Notes under the pieces: model-generated
Database searches by the model: none
What the model was told of the DNA's origin: nothing
Seen by the model: only the letters and a program-made list of their open reading frames with translations
Translations under genes and position numbers: made by a program
Assembly (NCBI GenBank): GCA_025618425.1
Contig: CM046850.1
Span: forward strand, 26,118,205 to 26,182,204
DNA length: 64,000 bases
DNA from: Heliocidaris tuberculata
Lineage: Eukaryota > Echinodermata > Echinoidea > Camarodonta > Echinometridae
Reading direction: 5' to 3'
Part shown: one piece after another, positions 18,053-31,059 of the stretch
Position numbering within the stretch: the stretch's first letter is position 1
Layout: every line of letters begins with the position of its first letter

Positions 18053-18506
18053 CATCGGTAAGTCTGTGAAATAATGAACTACTGAACATATATGAAACCC
18101 ACCGTCATACACTAACATCACCAATCACAAAATCACACCCGTTTATTTTCAAGTTGATTCATGTACTCTTTAGCTTAACCTTGTTCATTGTAGTATGCTT
18201 ATAGTGGTTGTAAATGTCAGTCTCTAGATTTCTTCGTTTGGAAATTTAACATATTTTTGTATCATTTTCTATTCCAGTTTCCTTTCCTCTCTCCCTTGCT
18301 TTCTCTTTCTCCCCCCCCCCCCCCTATATTTCCATTGTCTCAGTTTCAATTAGTGGGCACGTGTCCCCTCTACTTCAATGGTCAAACAAGCGGTCAATTA
18401 GTTGGAAGGTAATAAAAATGAAATGTTTTGTATCACCTACGGTAGGTAGTACCCATACTAACCCGAAAAGTTTTTTGAACCTGAAGGCGCATGTGCAATA
18501 ACTATA

Positions 18507-19222
18507 CAGTGTGTATAAAAAAAAGTACACACTTTGAAAATCTCCTCCAAAATCATAATTTCACAATATCGATATGTTTTTTTTTCTCATACTATTATGG
18601 GTGAGGGTCTGTTCCATCGGATGACACTATGAGTACTGACAGTTATTACGCTTGAGTGAGTACTGGCTGCTTCTGCAATTGTGTGGGGGGGGGGGGCAGT
18701 GGCGTATCCAGCCATTGGGTGAAGCTGGTGTAGTTTCTTCTTGAAGGTCCAGGAAAAAAAATCACTACAACTTATTATGCTCTGATGCTTGTATAAGAAC
18801 GGAGCTGTCCAGATAGGTCGACGTTTACCCCTGCCTTGGGAGCACCCCGCCCCTCCCCTTTATCAATTTTTGGATCCACCGCTGTGGGTGTGCACTATAC
18901 TAGGTATAGGATTAAGGATTGAATGCCTGATCAAAGCAATTATTGAGACTTCAGAGGGAACATGCAGTTACTGCTTGATACTCACTTTGATCATATTCAA
19001 GACCTAAGCATTTTTGCGCAAAACCAATTTTTGAGAGTTTTAAAAAAGGAGCCAGTACTCACTCAAGCGTAAAAATTATCAGTACTTATAATGTCATCCC
19101 GGCGATGAAACAGAACCTAACCCCTAACCCATAATTGTGAATTTGTGATTTTGGAGGATATTTTCACAGTGTGTACTTTTTTCTTTTTTCTTTTTTTTTT
19201 TTTTTTTTTTTGTTACGCACTG
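18507..19222. mobile_element. Mariner/Tc1-like non-autonomous element with TA duplication
   Basis: Ends read CAGTGTGTATAA and, reversed, CAGTGCGTAACAA, flanked by TA at 18,505-18,506 and 19,223-19,224. Inverted homology of about 175 bp includes AAGTACACACT, TCCTCCAAAATCA and GAGTGAGTACTGGCT. No transposase is present. A smaller MITE sits in the middle (18,697-18,884). Confidence 0.75.
18697..18884. mobile_element. MITE with CAGTGGCGTATCC / GGATCCACCGCTG ends
   Basis: 188 bp nested in the mariner-like element. The TIR resembles the CAGTGGCGGATCC family at 27,494 and 55,061. Flanks are G-rich and the target duplication is unclear. Confidence 0.6.
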
Positions 19223-19254
19223 TAGATCTCTAACCTCTAACACAGAAACCAACC

Positions 19255-20525
19255 GGCGTGCATTAACTCCAACCATCAAACAATGACACCTGTCTATTCT
19301 CAAGATGATAAAGGCACTGTATGATTTTCTAAACTGATAACTGAATATTCGATATAATTATGCATGATAGGTTATGAAAATCAGTCAGTGGTTTTCCTCC
19401 TTCGAACTTGATCTATGTCCTCATTTGCTCTGCATTTAATAATTTACACCTAACTTTGCTAGCTCCACCCAATTTCGAAAGTATTTAAAAAAATTTCCGC
19501 CAGACTTTAGATGGCGCCTTCCTGAAAGCGTCCGAAAACAATTAGAAAAAAATCTCATCATGCAGCTGGAGAGAGAGGGGGAGGGAGGGACGGAGAGAGG
19601 CAGGGGAGAGGAGATAGGAAACATACATACGGAATCATAAACTTATTCCACCACCCACCCCGCTCCTCCTCCCACCAGAACAAGAATAAAATATTCCTCT
19701 AAAGCGATTTGATTTGAATTTACCTTACAAAACCCATTAAACTCATTAAACAGTTTTTTTTTTTTTTTTTTTAAGGTAAAGGTGCTCCCTTACAAATTAT
19801 CTTTATTGTTTTCAGACTGAACGTAGAACACTCGAAGTGACATGGATTCTTGATGTGTGTTATTTGTTCATTAGTGTAAAGACACTCGCTCGACACCAAA
19901 CACTGCCCTAGCAACTGGGGATACAATACATTCCAAGGTAATCCTAAGATGAACAAATGCCTCTGAATTCAGTTTCGGTGTTTCACCAACACCGAAGGCC
20001 TGCATACTATTAACGATAACCTCTCACACTATTACCCACGCACTTTAAGGCATCCGTCCCAACCGTGAAACAATATGAAAAATCACACCTGTCTTTTCTC
20101 ATGATATTACCTGGTACTGATATGATTTATGATAACCCTTATTTTTATCCTATATGATAAGATAAGTAATGTAATATTTGCTCGAAAACGTAGCAACAAC
20201 ATGAATCAGCATTTTGACTAGAAAGTTTGCGAACTCCTAAAACCGGAAGGGCAGATTCAGAAGCATCATTATCAAGATCTTACATGTTCTACTGGAGGAG
20301 AACTATTCAAAATTTTAGCAGTGAACCCAATTGCTATTTTTAACACAAACGGTTTAAAATATGTTTATTTTCGATGTGCATGAAGAGGCGGTGGTTTTCC
20401 TCGCTAGAACTTACTATGCCTCTTCATTTGCTTTCCAGTCAACATATTATACCTAACCGATTTTAAAAGGACTTTTTTTTGCCTCACTTGAGATGGCGCC
20501 CTCCTATATGCGATAGTTACAGTCC
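19255..20525 (+). repeat. Diverged third copy of arm repeats, spacer
   Basis: 19,799-20,400 matches 59,475-60,090 with many substitutions. 19,255-19,330 resembles 53,180-53,240, with AACCATCAAACAATGACACC. The sequence around GGTGGTTTTCCTC recurs at 19,388 and 20,390, so at least two tandem units are present. No gene is recognised. Confidence 0.6.
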
Positions 20526-20529
20526 CTTT

Positions 20530-23200
20530 ATAGGTAGGATGGCAGTAGAGGTAGGATAGTAATAGATATATGATGGTAGTAGAGGTAGGATGGTAATAGA
20601 TATATGATGGTAGTAAAGGTAGGATGGTAATAGATATATGATGGTAGTAGAGGTAGGATGGTAATAGATATATGATGTTAGTAGAGGTAGGATGGTATTA
20701 GAGGTAGGATGCTTGTAGGAGAGAATGGTAGTGGAAATATGATGGTAGCAGAGGTAGGATGGTAGTAGAGAGGAAGGTAGTAGAGGTACTAAATTGTAGT
20801 AGGAGAGGATGGTAGTGGAGGTAGGATGGTAGTAGGAGGGAATGGTAGTGGATGTAGGATGGTAGTAGGAGAGGTAGGAGAGGATGGTCTTAGAGGTAGG
20901 ATGGTAGTAGAGGTAGGAGAGGTAGTAGATGTAGGATGGTAGTAGTGGTAAGATGGTAGTAGAGGTAGGATGGTAGTAGAGGTAGGATGGAAGTAGAGGT
21001 AGTATTGTAGTAGAGGTAGATGTAGGATGATAGTAGGAGAGAAAGGTAGTAGGAGAGAATGGTAGTGGAGCTAAGATGGTGGTAGAAGTAGGATTGTAGT
21101 AGAGGTAGGGTGGTAGTAGTTGTAGGATGGTAGTAGATGTAGGATGGTAGTAGTGGTAAGATGGTAGTAGAGGTAGGATGGTAGTAGAGGTAGTATTGTA
21201 GTAGAGGTAGATGTAGGATGATAGTAGGAGAGAAAGGTAGTAGGAGAGAATGGTAGTGAAGCTAAGATGGTGGTAGAAGTAGGATTGTAGTAGAGGTAGG
21301 GTGGTAGTAGTGGTAGGATGGTAGTAGAGGTAGGATGATAGTAGAGGTAGGATGGTAGTAGGAGAGGTAGGAGAGGATGGTCTTTAAAGGTAGGATGGTA
21401 GTAGAGGTAGGAGAGTGGGAGGAGAGGATGGTCGTAGAGGTAGGAGAGGTAGTAGATGTAGGATGGTAGTAGTGGTAGGATGGTAGTAGAGGTAGGATGG
21501 TAGTAGAGGTAGTATTGTAGTAGAGGTAGTTGTAGGATGATAGTAGGAGAGGAAGGAGAGGATGGCAGTAGAGGTAAGATGGTAGTAGAGGTAGAATGGT
21601 AGGAGAGAAAGGTAGTAGGAGAGAATGGTAGTGGAGCTAAGATGGTAGTAGAAGTAGGATTGTAGTAGAGGTAGGGTGGTAGTAGTGGTAGAATGGTAGT
21701 AGAGGTAGGATGGTAGTAGGGGTAGGATGGTAGAAGAGGTAGGATGGTAGAAGAGGTAGGATGGTAGTAAATGTAGGATGATAGTAGACATGGTAATAAA
21801 GTTAGAATGTTAGGAGAGAAAGGTAATGTGAAAGAATGGCAGTGGAAGTAGGATGGTAGTAGAAGCAGGAATGTAGTAGAGGTAGGATGGTAGTAGAGGT
21901 AGGATGGTATGATAGAAAGCTAGGAGAGAACATTAGTGGAGGTAGGATGGTAGTAGAGGTATGTTGGTAGTAGAGGTAGGATGGTAGTAGAGGTAGTATG
22001 GTAGTAGAGGTAGGATGGTAGTAGAGGTAGGGCGGTATATAGCAGAGGTAGGATGGTAGTAGAGGTAGGATGGTAGTAGAGGTAGGACGGTAGTAGATGT
22101 AGGATGGTAGTAGAGGTAGCATGGTAGTAGAGGTAGGATGGTAGTAGACGTAGGATGGTAGTAGAGGGAGGATGGTAGTAGAGGTATGATGGTAGTAGAC
22201 TAGGATGGTAGTAGACTAGGATGGTAGTAGAGGTAGGATGGTAGCAGAGGTAGGATGGTAGTAGAGGTAGGATGGTAGTAGAGGTAGGATGATAGAAGAG
22301 GTAGGATGGTAGTAGAGGAAGGATGGTAGAAGAGGTAGGATGGTAGTAGAGGTAGGATGGTAGTAGAGGTAGTATGGTAGTAGAGGTAGGATGGTAGCAG
22401 AGGTAGGATGGTAGTAGAGGTAGGATGGTAGTTGAGGTAGGATGGTAGAAGAGGTAGGATGGTAGTAGAGGAAGGATGGTAGAAGAGGTAGGATGGTAGT
22501 AGAGGTAGGATGGTAGTAAATGTAGGATGATAGTAGACATGGTAATCGAAATGTTAGGAGAGAAAGGTAATGTGAGAGAATGGTAGTGGAGGTAGAATGG
22601 TAGTAGAGGTAGGATGGTAGGATGGTAGTAGAGGTAGGGTGGTAGTGAGGTAGGATGGTAGTAGAGGTAGGATGGTAGTAGATGTAGGATGGTAGTAGAG
22701 GTAGTATGGTAGTAGAGGTAGGATGGTAGTAGCGGTAGGATGGTAGTAGAGGTAGGATGGTAGTAGAGGTAGTATGGTAGTAGAGGTAGGATGGTAGTAG
22801 AGGTAGGATGGTAGTAAATGTAGGATGATAGTAGACATGGTAATCGAAATGTTAGGAGAGAAAGGTAATGTGAGAGAATGGTAGTGGAGGTAGAATGGTA
22901 GTAGAGGTAGGATGGTATATAGCAGAGGTAGGATGGTAGTAGAGGTAGGGCGGTATATAGCAGAGGTAGGATGGTAGTAGAGGTAGGGCGGTATATAGCA
23001 GAGGTAGGATGGTAGTAGAGGTAGGGCGGTATATAGCAGAGGTAGGATGGTAGTAGAGGTAGGATGGTAGCAGAGGTAGGATGGTAGTAGAGGTAAGATG
23101 GTAGTAAATGTAGGAGGATAGTATACATGGTAATAAAGATAGAATGTTAGGAGAGAAAGATAATGTGAGAGAATGGTAGTGGAGGTAGTATGGTAGTAGA
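20530..23200. repeat. Minisatellite of a 17 bp unit (GGATGGTAGTAGAGGTA), about 155 copies
   Basis: The 17 bp unit repeats through about 2.67 kb with variants. Higher-order blocks recur, such as GGGCGGTATATAGCAGAGG (22,029 and three times in 22,957-23,045) and a GTAATGTGAGAGAATGG block repeated near 21,825, 22,567, 22,867 and 23,161. Because 17 is not a multiple of three, all frames translate into 17-residue periodic peptides. These are not genes. Confidence 0.97.
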
Positions 23201-23366
23201 CAGTGGCGGATTTAGGGGGGGGGGGCACACCCGGCCCGTGCCCCCCCCCCCCCCGATTGAAAGAAAAGTATGTATTGTTGGACCCCTTTTTTCGATTGTT
23301 CCCCCTTTTAGAACGAAAACCCTTTTTTTTGTGTTGTTGTCAAAGAATTATGGAGGGAAACCCCCA

Positions 23367-23397
<31 letters not shown>

Positions 23398-23475
23398 ACT
23401 GAGCGAATGTTGGAGGTCTGGCGATTTTTTTTTTTTTTATGGCACATAAGAGTGACTTAAAGGGGGCGCCCTACT
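23201..23475. mobile_element. Truncated CAGTGGCGGAT-type element abutting the minisatellite
   Basis: It starts with CAGTGGCGGATTTAGG plus a G-run and contains ACTGAGCGAATGTTGGAGG, matching blocks in the elements at 27,494 and 55,061. The right terminus is not recognisable. Confidence 0.5.
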
Positions 23476-24254
23476 AGAAAATATTTACAATCCTATGAGA
23501 AATTTGCATTGCATTGCATGATGTCATTACTTTAAAGTAAACTTCAATACTGTAAATACTAATAAAATAACAATATTCAGCTAATTGAAAGATGAGTTAT
23601 TAAGTGAAGTTTTTAAAATAATGAAAGAGCGCCCTCTGTAGCCTTGATAACTTTGCGAAAGAGAAAAGTACCTGTATCACAATAAAAAGCAATTCTGTAG
23701 GTACTATCGAATTACTACCACTGACCGATAAAGTCCATGCATAATTTAAGTCCCTTTGACTTATTGTTTATACTGTCAGAAGAGTGAATTATTTCGAAAA
23801 GCCTTCGCCTTTAAATATTCACTGAAGCTATTGTGACTTACTCAGAATGTTGGGTCTGTAAAAAAAATAATTAAAAAAAAAATAGAGAATATTTTGAGAA
23901 CTGGGTGTTAGTGTTGGACAAATTATGATACAAATCATACTTTGTCCAAGTGTTCAAAAATATATAAATTATGAAAACCGGTATGAATTTTAAACTACAT
24001 GACAGTCATTAATCGGGCCCTCTCAAAAATGGGTCTATATGTCCTAAGTAAACAGTTCCAAAGCCTTGGAAAAAAAATCGAATAGTAGAGCAAAACTGTA
24101 CATGTAGGTCTATACACTACTTAAAAGAAATTAAAAACTAATTACAAATAAGAAACATGCTTATACTGAAATATTTTTTTTATATAGATTCATAGGTAGA
24201 TAGATAAATAGATAGATAGAAAGAGGGATGCGTGTATGAATAGATAGATGGATA

Positions 24255-24286
<32 letters not shown>

Positions 24287-24980
24287 ATGAATGGGATACG
24301 TGTAGATAGATAAAAATGAATAATGCACTCAAAAGGAGAGCTAAATCGTGCCTTTTGGACTTCATTTATTGAAGGAAAGAAAACATTCTCTGCAGCCTAA
24401 TGCAAAGAAGAGAAACTTCACATTGTTTGACAAGTGTGGGTCGTTAAAAGAATTTTGGCTTGGAAGCAAGCCATTGTTTATTTATAAAAAAAAATAGGAG
24501 CATTTACGGACATTGGAAACTTATATTAGATCTCCATTTTACCCTACATCATAACAGAAGCCTATTCTATTTATATAGCAATTGCAGAAACATGAACTAC
24601 ATCTACACTTAAAGTTTATTAATAATAACAGGATAAGTCTTACCTTAAACGAAGAATACATGTATAACAAAATAGAACAATTTCCTCGGGATATAAAAAG
24701 CGCAAAAAGTTGAGCATCCTTTAGAATACTAAACACCACTGAACATCTTTGGCATCAAAATATAACTAAGAAACAAAATCAATTTAGGCAGTAGTGTTAG
24801 TCATTTCACCCGCTTGATGTAAACATTTAAATCCTATCCACAGATTGTGATGAACATGACACCCCAATCGCCCTTTCTCGTCATACATTTACAAAAATCA
24901 ATTATATATATAAAATTATTTTCAAATTGTCACAAATTTATTTGGCAAAAACAATTTTATAAGAAAACACAATCAGAAAC
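23476..24980. other. No gene recognised; (GATA)n at about 24,185-24,286
   Basis: AT-rich sequence with an imperfect GATA/GATG microsatellite. No domain, tRNA or TIR could be recognised. Confidence 0.5.
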
Positions 24981-24989
24981 TTTTAGTAA

Positions 24990-26910
24990 GATGTAACCAC
25001 TTTTTCATAAAATCTTTACTTTCAGATTTGTTTAACATATATATCATAATGACATTTTATCGCTGACATGATGGGTTCAAATCCTGGCAAACAATTTTTG
25101 CATTTGGCTGCAAAAAATGTCTTTCCTTACTACAAATACAATCATGATACAGTTGAGGGCACTGTTATTACGGAAACCCAAACAATTGATTTGTAAGCTT
25201 AAGGTGTACATTATTACGGGACAGCCAAAGCTCAAGTTTTGACCTTATTTCGTTTGAATAAATACACGAACAAAATTTGTTTCTTCACTGTTATTACTAA
25301 ATGTACATAGGTTATCTGTTACTAATTTAAATCTTAACAAAGCATCTTTCATGTAAAGAATTCTATTCAGCATTTTGAACTGAAACCACCTCATGTTTAT
25401 ATCAACAGTTGAATGAAAGGGAATTAGGTAATACGAACTCCATAATTTATGATATTGTCAAGATCAAACTCCTGTTTCCATTTTGTAAGACTTATACTTT
25501 TTTTTTTAATCTTATGTTTCAAGAACGAATGGTAAATATGTGAACAACCTTTTTTCCACCTTCAGTATTGAAAACAATGAATAGCGTTACAGAAGCCATA
25601 ATATTGAAGAAAGTTTACTTGTACATTGCATTTACGTTGAAAATCAAAATATGAGAGAAATGATCCATAAATTAAATTATTATTGACTTGTATTCTAGGA
25701 TTATTCCAAAGGGGTTGACATGCAATATCATCTACAATGGATTGCGTAAGATCTGAAAAGGCTAATAATACCTCTTTCCAAAATGGGTTGTGCACTGAAG
25801 TTGCTAATTCTTTGCAATGTTCAGCCCCCATGAATAACTGAAAAGATGTATATGATGGAGGCAAGAAAGATTGGAACATAATTATGTAAAGTGAAATTTC
25901 CATTATACATGAATAACAAATAAATCTTCTTATCCATGATATTTTGAGTGATTTAGAATGCATAAAAATGTCTGTCATTTAACCCCACCATCACTGTATA
26001 TCAACTGTATGATTGGCACATTTGTTTCCTATTTGTTTTATCAGGTTTATCATGCCAAATAAATTCGTAAAAACATCGGTTAATATCATTCTTAATTTCT
26101 AATTTTGGTTCTGGAAAAGATAAAAGTAGGTAATTCAATTTGGATACATAAGGATTTTACTATGGTTACTCTCCCAAGGGAGTCAATGTTCTTTTTAGCC
26201 ATATCGCGATCTGACGTTTTATCTCTTCAGCCTTTTCTTGATAATTGTGATTAACCATTTCTGATAATTTAACTGAAAATTCTATACCCAGGTACCTGAA
26301 ATATCCTTCAGATATCCAGTTTAGTTTCTACTAGTGTAAAATCTCTTTTTTGAAAGTTCTAATATGTCCAACCTCAAAATTAACATAACTCAAACTCAAG
26401 CGATGTGGTGTGGGAAAAATATATTCTTCCCAATCCATATCACTTGAGTCTTAGTTATGTTAATTTTGAGGTTGGACATATTTGCAAATTCATTAATAAC
26501 TGTAAGGGCACATAGTAAATCCTGCGTTGAACCGTTCAGTGTCAAAAGGGTATCATCTGCATATTGCAACAGTTTAAGCGTACCCCCATTCATAAGCAAT
26601 CCAACTAAAGAATCCGAGTGTCGCATTAGGATACCAAGTATCTCACTAACTAACAAGAACAGGTAAGGGGACAAAGGATCTCCCACACGACACCCTCGTC
26701 CTATTTCAAATATATCAGTACAGTGTCCGTTAACTAACACACAAGAGGATGCATTTGCATCAAATAACTTGATCCATTTCTTTACAGATGGACCGAAGTG
26801 AATGAAATCCAGGACCTTGAATAGAAAATTATGCGATACGGAATCGAAAGCTTTTTCAAAATCAACAACAAGAAGCATACCAGCTCTATCAAATATAGGC
26901 CTCAATTTTA
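24990..26910 (-). mobile_element. L1-like LINE, 3' portion (RT palm to C-terminus), spacer
   Basis: The minus-strand ORF at 26,396-26,905 has VVDFEKAFDSVSHNFLF, GDPLSPYLFLLVSEIL and LLQYADDTLL. The C-terminal part at 25,562-25,978 has NPFWKEVLLAF and CQPLWNNPRI. It is collinear with the LINE 5' part at 37,170-38,970 and appears to continue it. A 40 bp local inverted duplication (26,361-26,400 against 26,440-26,480) disrupts the reading frame. Confidence 0.87.
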
Positions 26911-27041
26911 GAGCTCATTTACTCCCTAAGTGATACCAGCAAATCTATCTTACAAGCTCTTTTCGTTCGCTAAATCAAAAGGGTTATAAAGTTTCAAGTT
27001 TAAAGCTGAGATTTTGTTCTATCCAAATAGAATAAAATCAG

Positions 27042-27126
27042 ATTTGTTTGTTTGTTTGTTTGTTTGTTTGTTTGTTTTGTTTGTTTGTTTGTTTGTTTGT
27101 TTGTTTGTTTGTTTGTTTGTTTGTTT
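27042..27126. repeat. (TTTG)n microsatellite with a following G-run
   Basis: About 20 TTTG units followed by a long G-run (27,130-27,145). Confidence 0.95.
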
Positions 27127-27493
27127 TTCGGGGGGGGGGGGGGGGACTTTTTGGTGGTTTTGTGGTGCCGGGTCACACATGTTCAAGGACGTTTTTTGTT
27201 TAAAGGGCCCTGTCCAAGGGTCCCCGCCGCAATACTCGCAATACACGCGAATACACCCCTCCCCTTCCCTTTCAGTCACATAACAGAGAAAAAAAAAGAG
27301 AAGGTGAAAGAGGGTGAAAAGAAAAGAAGAAAAAAAAAATGATTACGAAAAGTACGCGAATTCGCTGGCTCGCAATTTGTTCATTTATTTTTTGATTTTT
27401 AGATTACATGCAAACATGATACTCGGTTGAAAGGCATCAGCCCCTCCCACGAGAAAATATGGCCATACGCCAGGATTTGATCATAAGTGAGCT

Positions 27494-27673
27494 CAGGGGC
27501 GGATCCAGGATTTCGTATAAGGGGGGGGGGGCACACAAATGCAGGATTGTCAACTTTGGGAAACTGCTTGGAGGGAGACCCATATTTTTTTGGTCTCTCG
27601 CCAGCCCTCCAAAAGTCGCTCAGTGGGGGGGGGGGGGTTATGGGGTCCAGTTCCCCTCCATAATTCTCTGACA

Positions 27674-27710
<37 letters not shown>

Positions 27711-27831
27711 TTTTATGCTCGAAAAGGGGGGGCACAATCGCAAATAGGGGGGGGGGCACATTGCATTGTTTTTCCTCAAAAGGGGGGGGGCACGGGCCGG
27801 GATTGCCCCCCCCCCCCTGGATCCGCCACTG
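27494..27831. mobile_element. hAT-like MITE, 338 bp, 8 bp target duplication
   Basis: TIRs are CAGGGGCGGATCCAGG and CCTGGATCCGCCACTG. The flanking direct repeat is AGTGAGCT (27,486-27,493 and 27,832-27,839). Eight-base duplications and CAG-type ends fit hAT elements. The interior is G/C-homopolymer rich with no coding capacity. Confidence 0.88.
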
Positions 27832-28569
27832 AGTGAGCTGTTCTTTTATTTACGGGTGTGAAAAATTCGGGAGTGGGAAGGGGGTGGGTCTTGAAGTTCT
27901 TGACAAATTAAAGTCGGGTTTATTTTTAAGCTTGTGCATGCAAGCCGGTGAATATAATTTAGTCAAAATTAGAAGTGAAAATTCTAAATAGAAGTCCTGC
28001 CCCCTCCCCGAACATGATTAATACATATCAAGCATCATCTTCTTCCTTTCTATTCTGGTTCTGGATATGTTTCAGCTTCCCTAACTGGCAGTAATGTGTG
28101 ATAGTCTAATGATCCATGTGCGAGCGAAGCGAGGAGTAAAAGTTTTCAGACTTTTTTCTAACGTTGAAGTCCTATGTTTGTGCATTTTTTTACGGCGATA
28201 TAATGAAAATGACAAGAGAAACTTAATTTGGGGAATGTCGAAAGATAATTTAATTCGTGCTTTAACCCTGTCGTTTTTCTTTAGGATTTCATCGATATCA
28301 ACATACTTTAGTATGATAAATGCTGGATTTCATTATGTATTATAAGAGTTTGGGGGGAATTTTCGGAAAATATTATCCTTACTTGGTAGTATTATGGCAT
28401 ATTCGAGAGAGCGGAATGACAAATACTTTGATGGGGGGGGGGGGGCATGGCATGCCCCTCTTGCCTCCAGCCCCACTGCTTTACATTGTAGTTTAGTAAT
28501 GGGTACCTGTTAAGCCGCACCGATTATTTGAAGCTATATAGATATGGCTCTTTTTGTAAGAAACAGTGG

Positions 28570-28880
28570 GAAATATTGGTAAAAGGGGTATTTATCAGAA
28601 GAGGAAAGGATGCTTATCAGAGGTGGGAAGGGGCAATTAAAAGAGGTGAAAAGAGGCACTTATGAGAAAGAGGGCACATATTACGTAGGGAAAGGGGTAA
28701 TTATCAGAAGGGGGAAAAGGGCACTTATAAGAAGGGAAAAGGGGCACCTATCAGAAGCATAAATGCTCCTATGAAATGAGAAAAGGGCACAAATTAGACA
28801 GAACTAGGGGCATTTATCAAAAGGAGAAAAGGGCACCTATAAGAGAGAAAGGGAACAGTTTTCAGAAAAAAGAGACACGT
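28570..28880. repeat. Diverged purine-rich minisatellite (AAAAGGGGCACTTATCAGAAG type)
   Basis: Units of about 28-30 bp with GGGCAC, TTATCAGAAG and GAAAAGG blocks recur roughly ten times with heavy divergence. Confidence 0.7.
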
Positions 28881-28979
28881 TTTGGGTACTTCAAAAGTGA
28901 CCCCCCCCCCTGCTCCCCCGAGAGCGCCACCTCTGCCTACCCTCCAAGGGCGCTAAACCCGAGGGGCATTTGGTGTCTG

Positions 28980-29047
28980 TGTGTGTTGGGGGGGGGGGGG
29001 GGTCTAGGAGCAACAAAATTCCCCAGATCGTATTTGTGGCGGGTGTC

Positions 29048-29083
<36 letters not shown>

Positions 29084-30600
29084 GGAAGGGGGAAATAATA
29101 TCCAACTTATATTTTTAACTAGGTACATATGACATTGGGAATGCACCACATGACTTCCCAAGGTTCTCGAGGGGAAAGGGGAGGGAGTTAGGAAAACAAT
29201 GTTGTGATGGCAGATGCAAATTATCTCGAATTGTCAGGGAAATGAAAAGGAATTATATTTTCGCCCACATTGATTTTAACTTGAAGAAAATTATGAGCCG
29301 TAGATTTAGAACTCCAGTAAGAAATTGACAAAACGGTCCAAGTCAAAATAGAGTTTGTGTCGCAGACTTTAATAAGGGAAGTATGGGGAAGGGAGTTAGG
29401 GGCAGGATTAAGATTAACAATTTTTGTCAACCTGGAAATAGTTTTTCAGAATACTGCTGACTGGCCGTATTCTGAAATACTATGGGGTGGCGAAGGAATT
29501 AAGCTACAGGGCCAAGAAAGTTTTTTTCTGATGTGTTTTCCTCCCCGGAATATGAAAAAAATTCGTGAATTTTATCTGATTTTCAGAATAAAGATGACTT
29601 AAAAACATTGCAATGTAATTGATCGACGTCAATGTTTATTAACATAAAACAGAGTCGTAATTACGATAGCCACAAATATATTGTTTTAGTTTGTATGATC
29701 CTTCCATTGTCATGGAAATTAAGTTAAAAATAACCATATACATCAGTCTGGGATTATTTAATCCCCTTATTCGAGGAAATTATAAATGATATGGAGAGAC
29801 GAAGAACGAAAGAGAAGAAATGGAAAAAGTATTGAAAACATGGAGAAGTCAAGAAAATAAGAAAAAGAAGACTATAGAAAAACAGAGGGGGAATCACATC
29901 AACTGCACGTGGCCTTTAGTTAAGCACTTTTTTATAGGGTGCTGCCATCAGTTAGGGTTTGATATATTTCAAGATATGTATCATACACTGAAGCCCCTAC
30001 TCTGTGCAATGAAAAGCTACTTCAGTGAAAGGCTTGTCTCAAAGTTTGCATAGAGCTATATAGTTCGAAGAAGAAATAATAATGGGGGATCGGACCTATT
30101 GTGTTGAGTTGAATGCATGTAGGACGGAGGAATAATGGGGAGGCGGCTTTGGTTATACGAGCAGCGTCAGCGTTTGTTCTTATGATGAAAAGACAGGAAG
30201 TCTATTGACTACTGATATAAAGAAGTAATAGGAGAGAGAGAGATCGAGCCCTACTGCTAATCCCTGTTTAACTGAACTTCCCTCAGTGACATAACAACAT
30301 GTTATGCATAGGCGGCTATTACAGGACTCAGGCCGACAGCATGGACTGATGATAGTATTGATTTGATTTGGTTTGATGGATTCATGATATATTCTGGAGT
30401 AAAAATCCCCTCATTATACCATACTTGCCTCTTCGCTACTTTTTTGCTGCATATCTAGATTAGATCAAGCTAGAACGACACGCACTCTAAAAAGAAAATG
30501 CTCATGCAGACAAATATTATTGCATGCAAAGGGCTCTTTTGGTATTTAGTTTTAAATGTAATTTTCAATTCGATAATTTAAAAAGACATAAAAAACTGTA
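28980..30600 (+). repeat. Segmental duplication copy A, spacer
   Basis: Blocks at 29,020-29,330 and 29,940-30,600 recur in the same order and orientation at 31,080-31,370 and 33,660-34,335. Examples are GGTTCTCGAGGG, AGTTAGGGTTTGATATA and GATCGGACCTATTGTG. No conserved ORF is seen. Confidence 0.8.
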
Positions 30601-31059
30601 TTTCTCAATTATCTTATACTAGTTTCACTTTCTGCAGAGACGTCGCTAGAAAATTTTGAATGGGGAGGGGATGACGCCAAAATTTTTCCGACAAATCTTT
30701 AAGGTCTGACACTCGAATTTGCCTGCAAAAAATGCCGCACCCTAAGCTGTACCCACAGAGTTCAGTGGCTATACCCTAATTCCCCCCCCCCCCCCCCACA
30801 TACACACACATATAGAGAGTTTGATCATACCGGCCAGGCGGCCACTATTCTAATCTAAATACAGAAGTTACATAATTATCCTGGCTGCCCAAATATTTGA
30901 ATATTCTGGCACCTCGCTACCTGAATATGAAGTGTTGCATTGCTGCCCGAATATCGGAACTTAAAAATCATCAGGGGGAGGGAGGAGGCGCAGCCAATTA
31001 TCGAAGGGGGTGCCTTTTGTCCGAATATTAACTTTCCACTATTTTTTTTTTTTTTTGGG

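Noticed and set aside
20530..23228. Long ORFs (up to 402 codons) of Leu/Pro/Tyr/Ser/Thr repeats on the minus strand
   Set aside because: They are frame-independent translations of the 17 bp minisatellite and carry no domain.
27399..27832. Overlapping ORFs in both strands with Gly and Pro runs
   Set aside because: They span homopolymer tracts of the hAT-like MITE.
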